Shown: positions 45,690 through 54,641, counted from the first letter of the stretch. The stretch is 64,000 nt of DNA from Acidovorax sp. SUPP3334 (GCF_030159055.1 NZ_BQXQ01000020.1:29603-93602), one strand, 5' to 3'. Made by a program: numbers and translations. Notes: generated by a model from the letters alone, not told the origin.

Positions 45690-46877
45690 ATGTTGAGCCC
45701 TGAGTTCGTTCAGGCGCTGTTGTCCGATCTGGAGTCGGATCGTGTAGAGCGGACAGTGTCCACCAGCAATACCGACAAATTTGCGCAGGCCATCTGTGCC
45801 TTTGGAAATGACTATCCCAACCATCGTCAGCCCGGTTATCTCATTGTTGGAGCCAACGATGATGGTAGCTTGGCAGGGCTGACGGTCTCTGATGAACTGC
45901 TGCGCAACCTTGCGGCCATCCGTGCTGATGGCAATGTACTGCCTCCCCCGGCGATGACTGTTGAGAAAGTCGTCATGCAAGCAGGATGCGAGGTGGCTGT
46001 GGTGGTGGTCCAGCCATCCACGGTTCCACCCATTCGATACAAGGGCCGTGTCTATTTGCGCGTCGGTCCGCGCAAGGGCATTGCCAACGAGCAGGAAGAG
46101 CGCATTCTGTCCGAGCGTCGCGCCAGCCTCGTGACTACTTTCGACGCCCATCCTGTCGGTGAGGCAGGATTGAACGATCTGACGATGCGCCTGTTCGATG
46201 AATACCGCATGCAAACGGTGGACGCGGGCACCATTGCAGCGAACCACCGTACCACCGAGGAGAAATTGGCATCCCTGCGCTGTTTTGATTTGACCTCTGG
46301 CAAGCCCACTGTCGCGGGGATTTTGTTATTCGGCACCAACCCGCGTTATTTTTTGCCTGGAGCCTATGTTCAGTTTCTGAAATTCCCAGGAACAACACTC
46401 ACGGAAAGGCCGGAGGATGAACTGGAAATCTCTGGAGACTTGCGAACGGTGGTGGAAACAATGCGCCAGAAAATCGTAGGGCACAACCATGTCGCATCTA
46501 CTCAAGGCGAAGGGTTTCGAGATCGCCCCATTCCCGACTATCCCGAATGGGCGTTGCGCGAGCTTTTTCACAACGCCGTCATGCATAGAGATTACCAGTC
46601 CAACACACCGGTGCGTTTTTATTGGTTTTCTGATCGTATAGAAATCCAGAGCCCTGGCGGCCTTTATGGCGAAGTCACGCAAGCGACCTTGACCCGCCGT
46701 AATAGCTATCGCAATCCTGTTTTGGCAGAGGCTATGAAATCCATGGACTATGTCAATCGCTACGGCTATGGCATCCAGCGTGCTCAGTCATTGCTGCTAG
46801 AGAATGGAAGTCCACCTCCTGAGTTCGAAATCGACGACAAAATCTTCCTCGTCACCATTCGCCCTTCCATCCGATGA
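45690..46877 (+). CDS. Schlafen/AlbA_2-domain ATP-binding protein
   Basis: 395 residues. The N-terminal AlbA_2 (Schlafen-like) domain is LESDRVERTVST, then FAQAICAFGNDY, GYLIVGANDDGSLAGL and the strand pair VAVVVVQPSTVPPIRYKGRVYLRVGPR. The C-terminal GHKL-like (HATPase_c_4) domain shows WALRELFHNAVMHRDYQSNTPVRFYWFSDRIEIQSPGGLYG and the RNSYRNPVLAEAM and YGYGIQRA stretches. Such proteins are annotated as putative regulators or DNA-binding ATPases, and some occur in phage-defence and mobile contexts. GC is clearly lower than in neighbouring genes, suggesting transfer. It overlaps the ParA-like gene by 4 nt (ATGA). ATG 45690 is preferred to 45528 because similarity starts at once. Confidence 0.85.
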   Translation: MLSPEFVQALLSDLESDRVERTVSTSNTDKFAQAICAFGNDYPNHRQPGYLIVGANDDGSLAGLTVSDELLRNLAAIRADGNVLPPPAMTVEKVVMQAGCEVAVVVVQPSTVPPIRYKGRVYLRVGPRKGIANEQEERILSERRASLVTTFDAHPVGEAGLNDLTMRLFDEYRMQTVDAGTIAANHRTTEEKLASLRCFDLTSGKPTVAGILLFGTNPRYFLPGAYVQFLKFPGTTLTERPEDELEISGDLRTVVETMRQKIVGHNHVASTQGEGFRDRPIPDYPEWALRELFHNAVMHRDYQSNTPVRFYWFSDRIEIQSPGGLYGEVTQATLTRRNSYRNPVLAEAMKSMDYVNRYGYGIQRAQSLLLENGSPPPEFEIDDKIFLVTIRPSIR

Positions 46878-47863
46878 AAACCATTGCCTTCTTTAACAAC
46901 AAGGGCGGTGTTGGCAAAACTTCGCTGGTGTATCACCTAGCATGGATGTTTGCAGAGCACGGCGTACCCGTGTTAGCTGTGGATCTGGATCCTCAGGCCA
47001 ACCTGAGTTCCATGTTCTTGGATGAAGATCGGCTGGCCGAGCTGTGGGACAACGGTGGCTCGAACACGATTTTTGGCAGCCTTCAACCATTGATGAACAG
47101 GACTGGGGATATTTTTTCTCCGCATGTCGAGAAAATAAGGCGGAATCTGGGGCTTGTTCCAGGCAATCTAGCCTTATCCCGATTCGAGGATTTGCTTTCC
47201 GAGAACTGGCCCAAGTGCCTGGATGGTCAGGAAGCTGCTTTTCGTGTCATCACCGCTTTTCATCGAATCATGCTGGATGCGGCCGGTCAGATAGGCGCAG
47301 AACTGGTTCTCATCGACGTAGGGCCGAATCTAGGGGCTATCAACCGGTCTGCATTGATCGCCGCCGAGCAGGTGGTCCTGCCTCTGGCGCCAGATTTGTT
47401 TTCTTTGCAAGGGCTGAAAAATCTGGGCCCTACGCTACGCGATTGGCGTAAGGGCTGGAAGAAGCGCTTGGGTGAACTACCTGACAGCGCAGGCATTGCA
47501 GCACCCAGTGGTGAGATGCAACCTGAGGGCTATGTCGTCATGCAGCACGGTATTCGAGATAACCGCCCGGTTAAAGCTTACCAGCGCTGGCTTGATCGCA
47601 TTCCGGGTGTTTATCGGGAATCGATTCTTGATCGAACGGTGACCAAGCCCCCGTCTCCGGAGAAGGATCCATACAACTTGGCATTGCTTAAGCACTATCG
47701 AAGTCTGATGCCACTGGCGATGGATGCACGCAAACCGATGTTTGCCTTGAAACCGGCCGATGGTGCCATCGGGGCCCATGTGGAGGCGGTACGTGCTTGT
47801 TATCAGGACTTCTTTCAGTTGGCACAGCGCATTGCCACCAAGGCCGATATTGCTCTGCCTTGA
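46874..47863 (+). CDS. ParA-like AAA ATPase
   Basis: 329-residue deviant-Walker ATPase. FNNKGGVGKTSLVYHLA at residues 7-23 has both P-loop lysines (Lys10, Lys15), the A' motif is AVDLDPQANLSS, and the Walker B region is LVLIDVGPNLGAINRSAL. It is longer than chromosomal ParA/Soj (about 260), with a C-terminal domain holding VMQHGIRDNRPVKAYQRWLDRIP. No ParB gene or parS-like repeat is nearby, so plasmid or chromosome partitioning is unlikely. Tight coupling with the Schlafen-like ATPase points to a two-protein machine. GC is lower than in the flanks. Defence, mobile-element stabilisation and regulation are all open. Confidence 0.87.
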   Translation: MKTIAFFNNKGGVGKTSLVYHLAWMFAEHGVPVLAVDLDPQANLSSMFLDEDRLAELWDNGGSNTIFGSLQPLMNRTGDIFSPHVEKIRRNLGLVPGNLALSRFEDLLSENWPKCLDGQEAAFRVITAFHRIMLDAAGQIGAELVLIDVGPNLGAINRSALIAAEQVVLPLAPDLFSLQGLKNLGPTLRDWRKGWKKRLGELPDSAGIAAPSGEMQPEGYVVMQHGIRDNRPVKAYQRWLDRIPGVYRESILDRTVTKPPSPEKDPYNLALLKHYRSLMPLAMDARKPMFALKPADGAIGAHVEAVRACYQDFFQLAQRIATKADIALP

Positions 47864-47911
47864 CTGATACGGGTTGTTTGTATCGTTAAATTGAAAATAA
47901 GGAACGTTGCA

Positions 47912-48418
47912 ATGTGCGGTGTTGAATTGAAGGCATATCCCGAAGGCGTCCAGCGCGTGGCCGCCACGCTGCAGACGCTGGGCCACCCGCACATGCCGCG
48001 CATGCTCGACGACGCGGCGCGCACGGCGCAGCAGGCGGCCGATGGCCTGGGCATACTGGTCGGCCAGGTGGCCAAGAGCATCATCTTCCGGCGCAAGAGC
48101 GACGATGCCGCCGTGCTGGTCGTCACCTCGGGCGACCGGCGCGTGGATGAAAAGAAGGTGGAAGCGCACGTGGGCAAGATCGGCCGGGCCGATGCCGAGT
48201 TCGTCAAGGCGCGCACGGGCTTTTCGATCGGTGGGGTGTCTCCGGTGGGCCACGCGACCCCACCCGTCACGCTGATCGACCGCGAGCTTTTCCGCTTCGA
48301 GGAGATCTGGGCGGCTGCCGGCCATCCGCACAGCGTCTTCGCACTGCGCCCGCAGGATCTGGAGAAACTCACTGGCGCTCCCGTGGTCGATGTGGTGCAG
48401 GCACCGGTGTCGGCATGA
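47912..48418 (+). CDS. YbaK/EbsC-family aminoacyl-tRNA deacylase
   Basis: 168-residue editing-domain protein that hydrolyses mischarged tRNA, typically Cys-tRNA(Pro) or Ala-tRNA(Pro) types. Features are QAADGLGILVGQVAKSIIFR with the conserved Lys, AVLVVTSGDRRVDEKKVEAHVG, TGFSIGGVSPVGH and the final LEKLTGAPVVDVVQ. The ATG at 47912 has AAGGA upstream and gives MCGVELKAYPEGVQRV, the family opening. GC returns to the genomic level here, marking the right end of the AlbA/ParA insert. The stop overlaps the DUF1289 start (ATGA). Confidence 0.9.
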   Translation: MCGVELKAYPEGVQRVAATLQTLGHPHMPRMLDDAARTAQQAADGLGILVGQVAKSIIFRRKSDDAAVLVVTSGDRRVDEKKVEAHVGKIGRADAEFVKARTGFSIGGVSPVGHATPPVTLIDRELFRFEEIWAAAGHPHSVFALRPQDLEKLTGAPVVDVVQAPVSA

Positions 48419-48690
48419 GTGCTGCTGAATCGATAGCTGCTCGCGCAATGCTGTTGGGCGCTGGCGGGTATTTTGACGAGAGCAGTGCCGAGGGGGTGCC
48501 TTCGCCCTGCATCTCGGTGTGCCGCCTCTCGGCCGATGGCACTTTCTGCGACGGCTGCTTTCGCACGCTGGACGAGATCCGCGTTTGGGCGGGCTCCGAT
48601 TCCACTGAGCGCCGCGCGATCTGGGCCCGCCTGGCGCAGCGCGCGGGTTTCGAGTTTCCGCCGCCGTCTCCGTTCGAGGACTTGCCGTGA
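48415..48690 (+). CDS. DUF1289 protein with repeat-derived N-terminal extension
   Basis: 91 residues. The DUF1289 core is VPSPCISVCRLSADGTFCDGCFRTLDEIRVWAGSDSTERRAIWARL with its four cysteines, probably metal-binding; function unknown. Relatives begin about at VPSPCI. Here about 27 extra residues (SAAESIAARAMLLGAGGYFDESSAEG) precede it and are coded by a copy of the dispersed repeat (48424-48480). It overlaps ybaK upstream and the isomerase downstream by 4 nt each, so all three are coupled. Confidence 0.85.
   Translation: MSAAESIAARAMLLGAGGYFDESSAEGVPSPCISVCRLSADGTFCDGCFRTLDEIRVWAGSDSTERRAIWARLAQRAGFEFPPPSPFEDLP
48424..48480 (+). repeat. Dispersed repeat copy within DUF1289 gene
   Basis: ATAGCTGCTCGCGC head, TTGGGCGCTGGCGGG and a TATTTTGA tail match the order of elements in the repeats at 7386 and 19569. 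The copy is read through in frame with no stop and forms the N-terminal extension of the DUF1289 protein. Confidence 0.55.
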
Positions 48691-49340
48691 AGCACATCAC
48701 CTTCTATCTGGACTTCGTCTCTCCGTATGCCTGGCTGGCGTTCGAGCAATTGCCGCATGCCCTGGAAGGATTGAGCTACAGCGTCGAATACCGTTCCGTC
48801 CTGCTGGGCGCGCTGCTGCAGCAGCATGGCAATCCTGGCCCGGCCGGTATCCCGGCCAAGCGGCTGTGGACGTATCGCCATGCCGAGTGGCTGGGGCATT
48901 CGCTCGGAATGGGCCTGACGATGCCGGCGCAGCATCCGTTCAACCCGCTTTTGCTGCTGCGCCAGGCGCTGGCCTGCAGCGATGACGGCGCCATCAACCG
49001 CTTCGTGGCCGGCACCGTGCTGCGCCATGTGTGGCTGGGCGGGCTCGACGCCAACGATCCGGCGCGGCGAGAGGCACTGGCCGAAAACCTGGCGCAGCAA
49101 CTGAGGCCGGACCCTACCGGCGGAACCGCCGCCAAGGCGCTGCTGCGCGCCAACACCGATGCTGCAGCGCAACGCGGCGTGTTCGGCGTACCGGCGTTCG
49201 AGGTGGATGGCCGCCTGTTCTGGGGGCTGGACAGTTTGCCGATGCTGCGCGCCTACCTGGCCGGCGACCCGTGGTTCGAAGGTCCTGCGTGGGCCCATGC
49301 CGAAGCCTTGCCTTCGGGCACGCCGCCTGCGGCAGCTTGA
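48687..49340 (+). CDS. 2-hydroxychromene-2-carboxylate isomerase family (DsbA-like)
   Basis: 217-residue glutathione-dependent thioredoxin-fold isomerase of the kappa-GST/HCCA type. The active Ser lies in FYLDFVSPYAWLAFEQL, where DsbA has CxxC. Other landmarks are RSVLLGALLQQHG, IPAKRLWTYRHAEW and the cis-Pro loop RGVFGVPAFEVDGRLFWGLDSL. In naphthalene breakdown this family isomerises hydroxychromene carboxylate; no aromatic pathway genes are near, so the true substrate is unknown. It begins with GTG in a GTGA overlap with the DUF1289 stop. Confidence 0.9.
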   Translation: MKHITFYLDFVSPYAWLAFEQLPHALEGLSYSVEYRSVLLGALLQQHGNPGPAGIPAKRLWTYRHAEWLGHSLGMGLTMPAQHPFNPLLLLRQALACSDDGAINRFVAGTVLRHVWLGGLDANDPARREALAENLAQQLRPDPTGGTAAKALLRANTDAAAQRGVFGVPAFEVDGRLFWGLDSLPMLRAYLAGDPWFEGPAWAHAEALPSGTPPAAA

Positions 49341-49747
49341 ATGTCACTCCAGGCGGGCGCCAGCGGGTCGGCCCTGCCGCGCTGGGCTTCGCGCTGTCTG
49401 CGCCAGCTCGTGTCGCCCATTTCCTCGAAGTTCCCTTCATTTCAGGGTTAGTCCCCGGCAGGGTTTTCCCGTGGCATGGTGGGACCGCCTGGGCCGGCGC
49501 CAAGCCCCCTAACGGCAGTCTTGAGCCCTTTTCACCCCTGATTTACCGCATCGAGAAATGACGGGTCAGGGTCGGCCCTAGGTTTGTCAGTTGGGAGTCA
49601 GTCCGGCGTGCCGAAGGGTGCGCCGTGCTTGTCAGTGTTCGGTCAGATGCGCGTCCGATATTGCGGTCCAGGTTGCGACGAGTGCCCGGAAACCCCATCG
49701 CACCGTGCATTCCCGCGTTCCCCCGACAACCTATGGAGACAAGCACC
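49341..49747. other. Intergenic region, about 400 bases, no gene seen
   Basis: No convincing coding frame. It holds an inverted pair (CCCTGA near 49535 and TCAGGG near 49565) too weak and lacking a T-run to call a terminator. A GGAG ribosome site at about 49735 serves the downstream transporter. The promoter was not identified. Confidence 0.5.
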
Positions 49748-51406
49748 ATGGCTACCAATGCTGCACCCCGGCCCATGTCGCCGGAAGAAAGAAAAGTCAT
49801 CTTCGCCTCGTCGCTGGGCACCGTGTTCGAGTGGTATGACTTCTACCTCTACGGCTCGCTCGCGGCCATCATCGCCAAGCAGTTCTTCAGCGGCCTGGAT
49901 GCGGGCTCGGCCTTCATCTTCGCGCTGCTGGCGTTTGCCGCCGGCTTCATCGTGCGGCCCTTCGGTGCGCTGGTGTTCGGCCGGCTGGGCGACATGATCG
50001 GGCGCAAGTACACCTTCCTCGTCACCATCCTGATCATGGGCCTGTCCACGTTCATCGTGGGTGTGCTGCCGACCTACGCCAGCATCGGCGTGGCAGCGCC
50101 GGTCATCCTGATCGTCCTGCGCATGCTGCAGGGCCTGGCGCTCGGCGGCGAATACGGCGGCGCCGCCACCTATGTGGCCGAGCATGCGCCGCAGGGCAAG
50201 CGCGGTGCCTATACGTCCTGGATTCAGACGACCGCCACGCTGGGCCTGTTCCTGTCGCTGCTGGTGATTCTGGGCACGCGCACGATCTTGGGCGAGCAGG
50301 CTTTCGGCGATTGGGGCTGGCGCATTCCGTTCCTGGTGTCCATCCTGCTGCTGGGCATCTCGGTGTGGATCCGCCTGTCGCTGTCCGAATCCCCTGCCTT
50401 CCAGAAGATGAAGGCCGAGGGCAAGACCTCCAAGGCGCCGCTGGCCGAGTCGTTCGGCCAATGGAAGAACCTGAAGATCGTGATCCTGGCGCTGATCGGC
50501 CTCACCGCCGGCCAGGCCGTGGTCTGGTACACGGGCCAGTTCTACGCGCTGTTCTTCCTCACGCAGCAACTCAAGGTGGATGCCGTCACGGCCAACCTGA
50601 TGATCGCCGCCGCGCTGCTGATCGGCACGCCGTTCTTCGTCGTGTTCGGTACGCTGTCCGACAAGATCGGCCGCAAGCCCATCATCATGCTGGGCTGCGT
50701 GCTGGCCGTGCTCACGTACTTCCCCGTGTTCAAGGCCCTGACCGAGGCGGCCAACCCCGACCTCGCCGCTGCCCAAGCCAAGAACAAGGTGGTGATCGTC
50801 GCCGACCCGGCCGAGTGCTCGTTCCAGTTCAACCCGACGGGCACGTCCAAGTTCACGAGTTCATGCGACATCGCCAAGCAGGTGCTGGCCGCCGGTTCGG
50901 TGAGCTATGACAACGAAGTGGCCCCTGCCGGCACGCCTGCGGTGATCAAGATCGGCGCGACGACCATTCCGAGCTACAGCGCCAAGGGCCTGCCTGCCGA
51001 CCAGGTCAAGGCCAAGGACGTGGAGTTCAAGAAAGCGGTGGCTGACACGCTGAAGGCCGACGGCTACCCGACCAAGGCCGACCCCGCCAAGATGAACAAG
51101 GTGATGATGGTCGCCATCCTGACGTACCTCGTGCTGCTCGTCACCATGGTGTACGGCCCCATCGCCGCCATGCTGGTGGAAATGTTCCCCACCCGCATCC
51201 GCTATACGTCCATGAGCCTGCCGTACCACATCGGCAACGGCTGGTTCGGCGGCCTGCTGCCCACCACCTCGTTCGCGATCGTGGCCCAGACCGGCAACAT
51301 GTACAACGGCCTCTGGTATCCCATCATCATCGCGGGCGCCACGGCGATCATCGGCACGCTGTTCATCCGCGAAACCAAGGACGTGGATATTTACGCGAAC
51401 GATTGA
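49748..51406 (+). CDS. MHS-family MFS transporter with large extra loop
   Basis: 552-residue major facilitator of the metabolite:H+ symporter (ProP/ShiA-like) family, twelve helices. Family signatures are SSLGTVFEWYDFYLYG in helix 1, FGRLGDMIGRKYTF (loop 2-3) and GGEYGGAATYVAEHAP. Typical members have about 430-450 residues. The excess lies mainly in a hydrophilic segment at residues ~345-450 (from VVIVADPAECSFQFNPTG to YPTKADPAKM) between helices 9 and 10, with two cysteines. The substrate is unknown (an organic acid or osmolyte). It is preceded by GGAG and a 400-base untranslated region. Confidence 0.9.
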   Translation: MATNAAPRPMSPEERKVIFASSLGTVFEWYDFYLYGSLAAIIAKQFFSGLDAGSAFIFALLAFAAGFIVRPFGALVFGRLGDMIGRKYTFLVTILIMGLSTFIVGVLPTYASIGVAAPVILIVLRMLQGLALGGEYGGAATYVAEHAPQGKRGAYTSWIQTTATLGLFLSLLVILGTRTILGEQAFGDWGWRIPFLVSILLLGISVWIRLSLSESPAFQKMKAEGKTSKAPLAESFGQWKNLKIVILALIGLTAGQAVVWYTGQFYALFFLTQQLKVDAVTANLMIAAALLIGTPFFVVFGTLSDKIGRKPIIMLGCVLAVLTYFPVFKALTEAANPDLAAAQAKNKVVIVADPAECSFQFNPTGTSKFTSSCDIAKQVLAAGSVSYDNEVAPAGTPAVIKIGATTIPSYSAKGLPADQVKAKDVEFKKAVADTLKADGYPTKADPAKMNKVMMVAILTYLVLLVTMVYGPIAAMLVEMFPTRIRYTSMSLPYHIGNGWFGGLLPTTSFAIVAQTGNMYNGLWYPIIIAGATAIIGTLFIRETKDVDIYAND

Positions 51407-51658
51407 ACTTCCTGCATGACCCAAAGGCGGACCGCTGCAAAGTCGGTGGTCCGCAGTGTGTAAAGGTAGTCATGTGTTGGCAAAAAACGCCAAAGTGTGG
51501 CGGTAATGCATCAGCGTTGTTATCAAAGTGACTTTGCATGCTGGTATTTGGGTGGCAACACCTAAAATTTCGTAAGTAGTTGCACCAACGTCCGGCGGCC
51601 ACCCGCTCTGCAGTGCCTACCCAACCATCTGATGAATAAAAGCATTCAAGGAAATCAC

Positions 51659-52621
51659 ATGCAAAAGACGAACCGTTTGGCACTGGCTGTGCTGGCCCTC
51701 CTGGGTAGCACCGCTGCCTTCGCTCAAAGCAGCGTCACGCTGTATGGCCGTGTGAACACCACGGTGGAACGCCAGGAAGTGGGCGACACCAAGACCACCG
51801 GTCTGTTCAACAACGCTTCGCGTTTTGGTTTCAAGGGCGTGGAAGACCTCGGCGGCGGCTTGAAGGCTGGCTTCCAACTGGAAAGCGGCTTTGCCTCTGA
51901 CACCGGTTCTTCCGACGCACGTGGTTTCTTCGCCCGTCAAAGCGAAGTGAATCTGTCGGGTGGTTTCGGCGCCCTGCGTCTGGGCCGCTTCACGGCTGAG
52001 TCCTACTACGCTACGGCCGACTACGTCAGCCTGCACAACCATGACACCGGTTCGTCGTCCGACGCGTTCTACGCCTACGTGATGCCCGATGCCAACAAGA
52101 TTTCCTACCGCACCCCTGACTTCGGCGGCCTGACCGTTGAAGGCGCCGTGGCTCTGCACGAGCAAGCCGTCGGCGTGAAGAACGCCTATGACCTGGCTGC
52201 CAACTACAACCTGGGCGCTCTGGCCCTGGGCGCTGGCTACAGCAAGCAAGGCGACGTGAACCAGTTCGCACTGCGCGGCCTGTACACGATGGGTTCGTTC
52301 ATGTTCGGTGGTTACTATCAACGTGACGAAGACGCATACGTCCTGAACGGCGGCAAGCGCAACACCTTCCGTCTGTCGGGTGCCTACCTGATGGGCGCTT
52401 CGGAATTCCACGTGAACGTGGGCCGCGCCGGCAAGTACAAGAACGTGTCTGACAGCGCTGCTACGCAATACACGCTGGGCTACAACTACAACCTGAGCAA
52501 GCGCACCAAGGTGTACGGCTACTACACGAAGGTCAACAACAGCCGCAACGCTGCTTACATGACCGGTATCGCCGGCGCTGACTTCAGCTCCGTGGCAGTG
52601 GGTGTTCGCCACGCTTTCTAA
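51659..52621 (+). CDS. Gram-negative porin (Omp32 type)
   Basis: 320-residue outer-membrane beta-barrel trimer porin. The signal peptide KTNRLALAVLALLGSTAAFAQ is cleaved before SSVTLYGRVN. Sequence alternates amphipathic strands, with the beta-proteobacterial motifs SRFGFKGVEDLGGGLKAGFQLE and FFARQSEVNLSGGFGALRLGR, and a C-terminal Phe after VAVGVRH, the BAM recognition signal. A GGAAATCAC ribosome region precedes the ATG. It is a single gene, followed by a terminator at 52684. Codon use is biased toward a narrow set, suggesting high expression. Confidence 0.93.
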   Translation: MQKTNRLALAVLALLGSTAAFAQSSVTLYGRVNTTVERQEVGDTKTTGLFNNASRFGFKGVEDLGGGLKAGFQLESGFASDTGSSDARGFFARQSEVNLSGGFGALRLGRFTAESYYATADYVSLHNHDTGSSSDAFYAYVMPDANKISYRTPDFGGLTVEGAVALHEQAVGVKNAYDLAANYNLGALALGAGYSKQGDVNQFALRGLYTMGSFMFGGYYQRDEDAYVLNGGKRNTFRLSGAYLMGASEFHVNVGRAGKYKNVSDSAATQYTLGYNYNLSKRTKVYGYYTKVNNSRNAAYMTGIAGADFSSVAVGVRHAF

Positions 52622-52683
52622 TTGCTGATGGACGTCGCTTCGCAGGTGGTTCCGGCCGCTCGCCAAGCGCTTCACGCAAACAG

Positions 52684-52719
52684 AGCCTCACATCCCGAAA
52701 GGGGTGTGGGGCTTTTTTT
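52684..52719 (+). terminator. Rho-independent terminator of porin gene
   Basis: Stem agcctcacatccc / ggggtgtggggct (a few G-U pairs) with a gaaa loop, followed by seven T. It is 63 bases after the porin stop. Confidence 0.85.
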
Positions 52720-52761
52720 CAACCGTTTCGGCCGTTCTGGTCACTCAAAAAGGAGATAGGT

Positions 52762-52962
52762 ATGTGGAAAATCGTCGTGGGCTTCGTTCTGTTTGCAGCG
52801 CTGTCGCTCTTCGTCATCATGAAAGCCGGGGACAAAGTGGACATGAGCGGTGAAAAACATGGAGCCGATGCGGTCCACGTGCCTGAAACCGCTGCGCCAG
52901 CGGCCAGCACCCCCGCGTCGGTGCCCGTACCCCCTGCATCCGCCGCCAGCAGCGCGTCTTGA
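52762..52962 (+). CDS. Small membrane-anchored protein, 66 residues
   Basis: One N-terminal hydrophobic helix (IVVGFVLFAALSLFVIM) follows Met-Trp-Lys, then a charged segment (KAGDKVDMSGEKHGAD) and an Ala/Pro/Ser-rich tail. The protein is probably anchored in the inner membrane with a periplasmic tail. No family recognised. Good support for being real: an AAAGGAG ribosome site 8 bases before the ATG, and strong terminators on both sides (52684 and 53034). Confidence 0.7.
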   Translation: MWKIVVGFVLFAALSLFVIMKAGDKVDMSGEKHGADAVHVPETAAPAASTPASVPVPPASAASSAS

Positions 52963-53033
52963 CGCGCTTGAAGCGCTGGGGCCGGGTGCCCGGCTGATGC
53001 GGCCTTGGGGCATTCGGCTCCGCCAAAAAAGCG

Positions 53034-53072
53034 AAGGCCGGCCAGTTCTCAGGAACTGGCCGGCCTTTTTGT
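53034..53072. terminator. Strong bidirectional Rho-independent terminator
   Basis: Perfect 15-bp stem aaggccggccagttc / gaactggccggcctt with loop tcag, T-run on the right and A-run on the left. It ends the small membrane gene on + and can serve the minus-strand binding-protein gene that ends at 53157. Confidence 0.92.
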
Positions 53073-53156
53073 TTTCATGGACCGGTTTTGGTTTTTTGGC
53101 TTGAAGCGAGTGGGTGGGCGAGGCGGCTCCTGGCAACTTGTCCTTCACCCTGGCCG

Positions 53157-54266
53157 TCAGCGCCTGAATTTTCCGTCCGATCCGATGATCGAAAGCTCGG
53201 CAAAGTCGAGCCCCGAATGATCGTCGGGCCCGTAGCTCACTTCGAGTCCGCCCAGGTCGAACTTCTGCAAGCCCTCCAGCGCGGAGCGAATGCGTTCCCG
53301 CGTGGGCTTGGGCCCGGCGCGGCGCAGGCCTTCCACCAGCACCTTGGCGGCCGCGAAGCCTTCCAGCATGGCCGGGCTGACGTCCTTGCCCTGCACCTTG
53401 GCCAGCTCGTGCGCTTCGCTAACCAGCGCCAGGTTCACGGCGCGTTCGTTGGGAAACACCTGGGTGACGATCACCCCGCGGGCGTTCTCGCCCAGGCTTT
53501 TGGCGAAACCCGCCGAGGCGTTGTTCGACAGCGTGACCAGCTGCGCCGCCGAGCCGGCCGCGCGGAGCGCCTTGTAGCCGTCGGCCACGGCGGTGCTGGA
53601 GGCGATCATCAGCACGGCCTGGGCCTGCGACTGGACGATTCGGGGCACGAGCGCCGAGAAATCGGGCTTGGATCGGTCGATCTTTTCCTGCAGCACCGCC
53701 TTGAGCTTGGCGTTGTCCAGCCCTTTCTGCGCGCCGGCCAGGCCGTCGGCCCCGAAGCTGTCGTCCGCATGGACCACGGCGATCTTGGTGACGCCGATGG
53801 ACACCAGGTGCGCGATGGTTTTCTCGGCTTCGCGCTGGTAGGGGGCCCGCACGTTGAACACGTTCTTGCGCACCGGCTTGTGCAGCGCCATGGCGCCGGT
53901 GGATGGCCCGACGAGGGCGACGCCGTGCTGGTCCAAAACGGGAATGACGGCCTCGGTCGGCGGCGTTCCGCGCGTGAGGAAGAGCGCGGAAACGTGCTGC
54001 TCTTCGATCAGCTTGCGGGCGTTGGCAGCGGCCAGCTGGGGGTCGAGCTTGTCGTCCAGCGAGATCAGCTGCACTTTCTGCCCATGGATGCCGCCGCGTG
54101 CGTTGATCGCGTCGAGGTACAGCTTGGCGCCGTCGGTGGTTTCCTGCACGCCCGCAGCGACCGTTCCGGTGAAGCCGGCGGTCTGCCCGATGAGGATCTG
54201 CGCCGGCGCGACCGACAGCCATGCGGCCAGCGCGATGCCCGCGCCGAGTTTGTGAAGAGAAGTCAT
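53157..54266 (-). CDS. ABC-type branched-chain amino-acid-like substrate-binding protein A
   Basis: 369-residue periplasmic-binding protein (Peripla_BP_6/LivJ type) with signal peptide LGAGIALAAWLSVAPAQ. The mature part opens ILIGQTAGFTGTVAAGVQETTDGAKLYLDAINARGG. Other family text: LISLDDKLDPQLAAANARKLIEE, ALFLTRGTPPTEAVIPVL, VVHADDSFGADGLAGAQ, and the ending GLDFAELSIIGSDGKFRR. Its neighbour at 54642 is a close paralogue of identical length. No permease or ATPase is near, so they may feed a transporter elsewhere or act as receptors. The ligand is unknown. Confidence 0.9.
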   Translation of the reverse strand: MTSLHKLGAGIALAAWLSVAPAQILIGQTAGFTGTVAAGVQETTDGAKLYLDAINARGGIHGQKVQLISLDDKLDPQLAAANARKLIEEQHVSALFLTRGTPPTEAVIPVLDQHGVALVGPSTGAMALHKPVRKNVFNVRAPYQREAEKTIAHLVSIGVTKIAVVHADDSFGADGLAGAQKGLDNAKLKAVLQEKIDRSKPDFSALVPRIVQSQAQAVLMIASSTAVADGYKALRAAGSAAQLVTLSNNASAGFAKSLGENARGVIVTQVFPNERAVNLALVSEAHELAKVQGKDVSPAMLEGFAAAKVLVEGLRRAGPKPTRERIRSALEGLQKFDLGGLEVSYGPDDHSGLDFAELSIIGSDGKFRR

Positions 54267-54641
54267 GGTGATGGATTGAGGGAGAAGGGATCACGCCACG
54301 CCCGGGCTTTGCAGGGTTGCAAAAACATTCTCAGGCAAGTGGCGGTTAACCGAACGGCATGGGAATTGTGCCGTTGCCAGATGATTCTCCACATATCCCC
54401 CTGCCCAGGGGTCGGCCATCGCGTCCAGTCCAGGGACGGAGCCGGGTCTTTTGAGGGAGGCAGCGCGGGTGAGGGCCATGGACGCACCGGGAAAAGGCGG
54501 CGCCAGATCATTCCAGGCCGTGCCTCAACGGCTGGCCGCACCCGTTGCGCAGCCCTGCCCTGGCCCCGTCCTGGTCTTGGCCCAGCTACTCCCTCAACCC
54601 CGGGCAGCGGGGATGACGGCGCTCAGGCGCCTTCATGGCGC
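54267..54641. other. Intergenic region, about 375 bases, no gene seen
   Basis: Separates the two paralogous binding-protein genes. No coding frame with a start and ribosome site was found, and no clear terminator for the upstream gene. It presumably contains the promoter of the gene ending at 53157. Confidence 0.5.

Noticed and set aside
46874..47863. Plasmid or chromosome partition locus
   Set aside because: No ParB gene and no centromere-like repeats near the ParA-like gene; the partner is an AlbA/GHKL protein.
53034..53072. Perfect inverted repeat as a transposon end
   Set aside because: Stem-loop with a 4-base loop and T-run is a plain transcription terminator located between gene ends.
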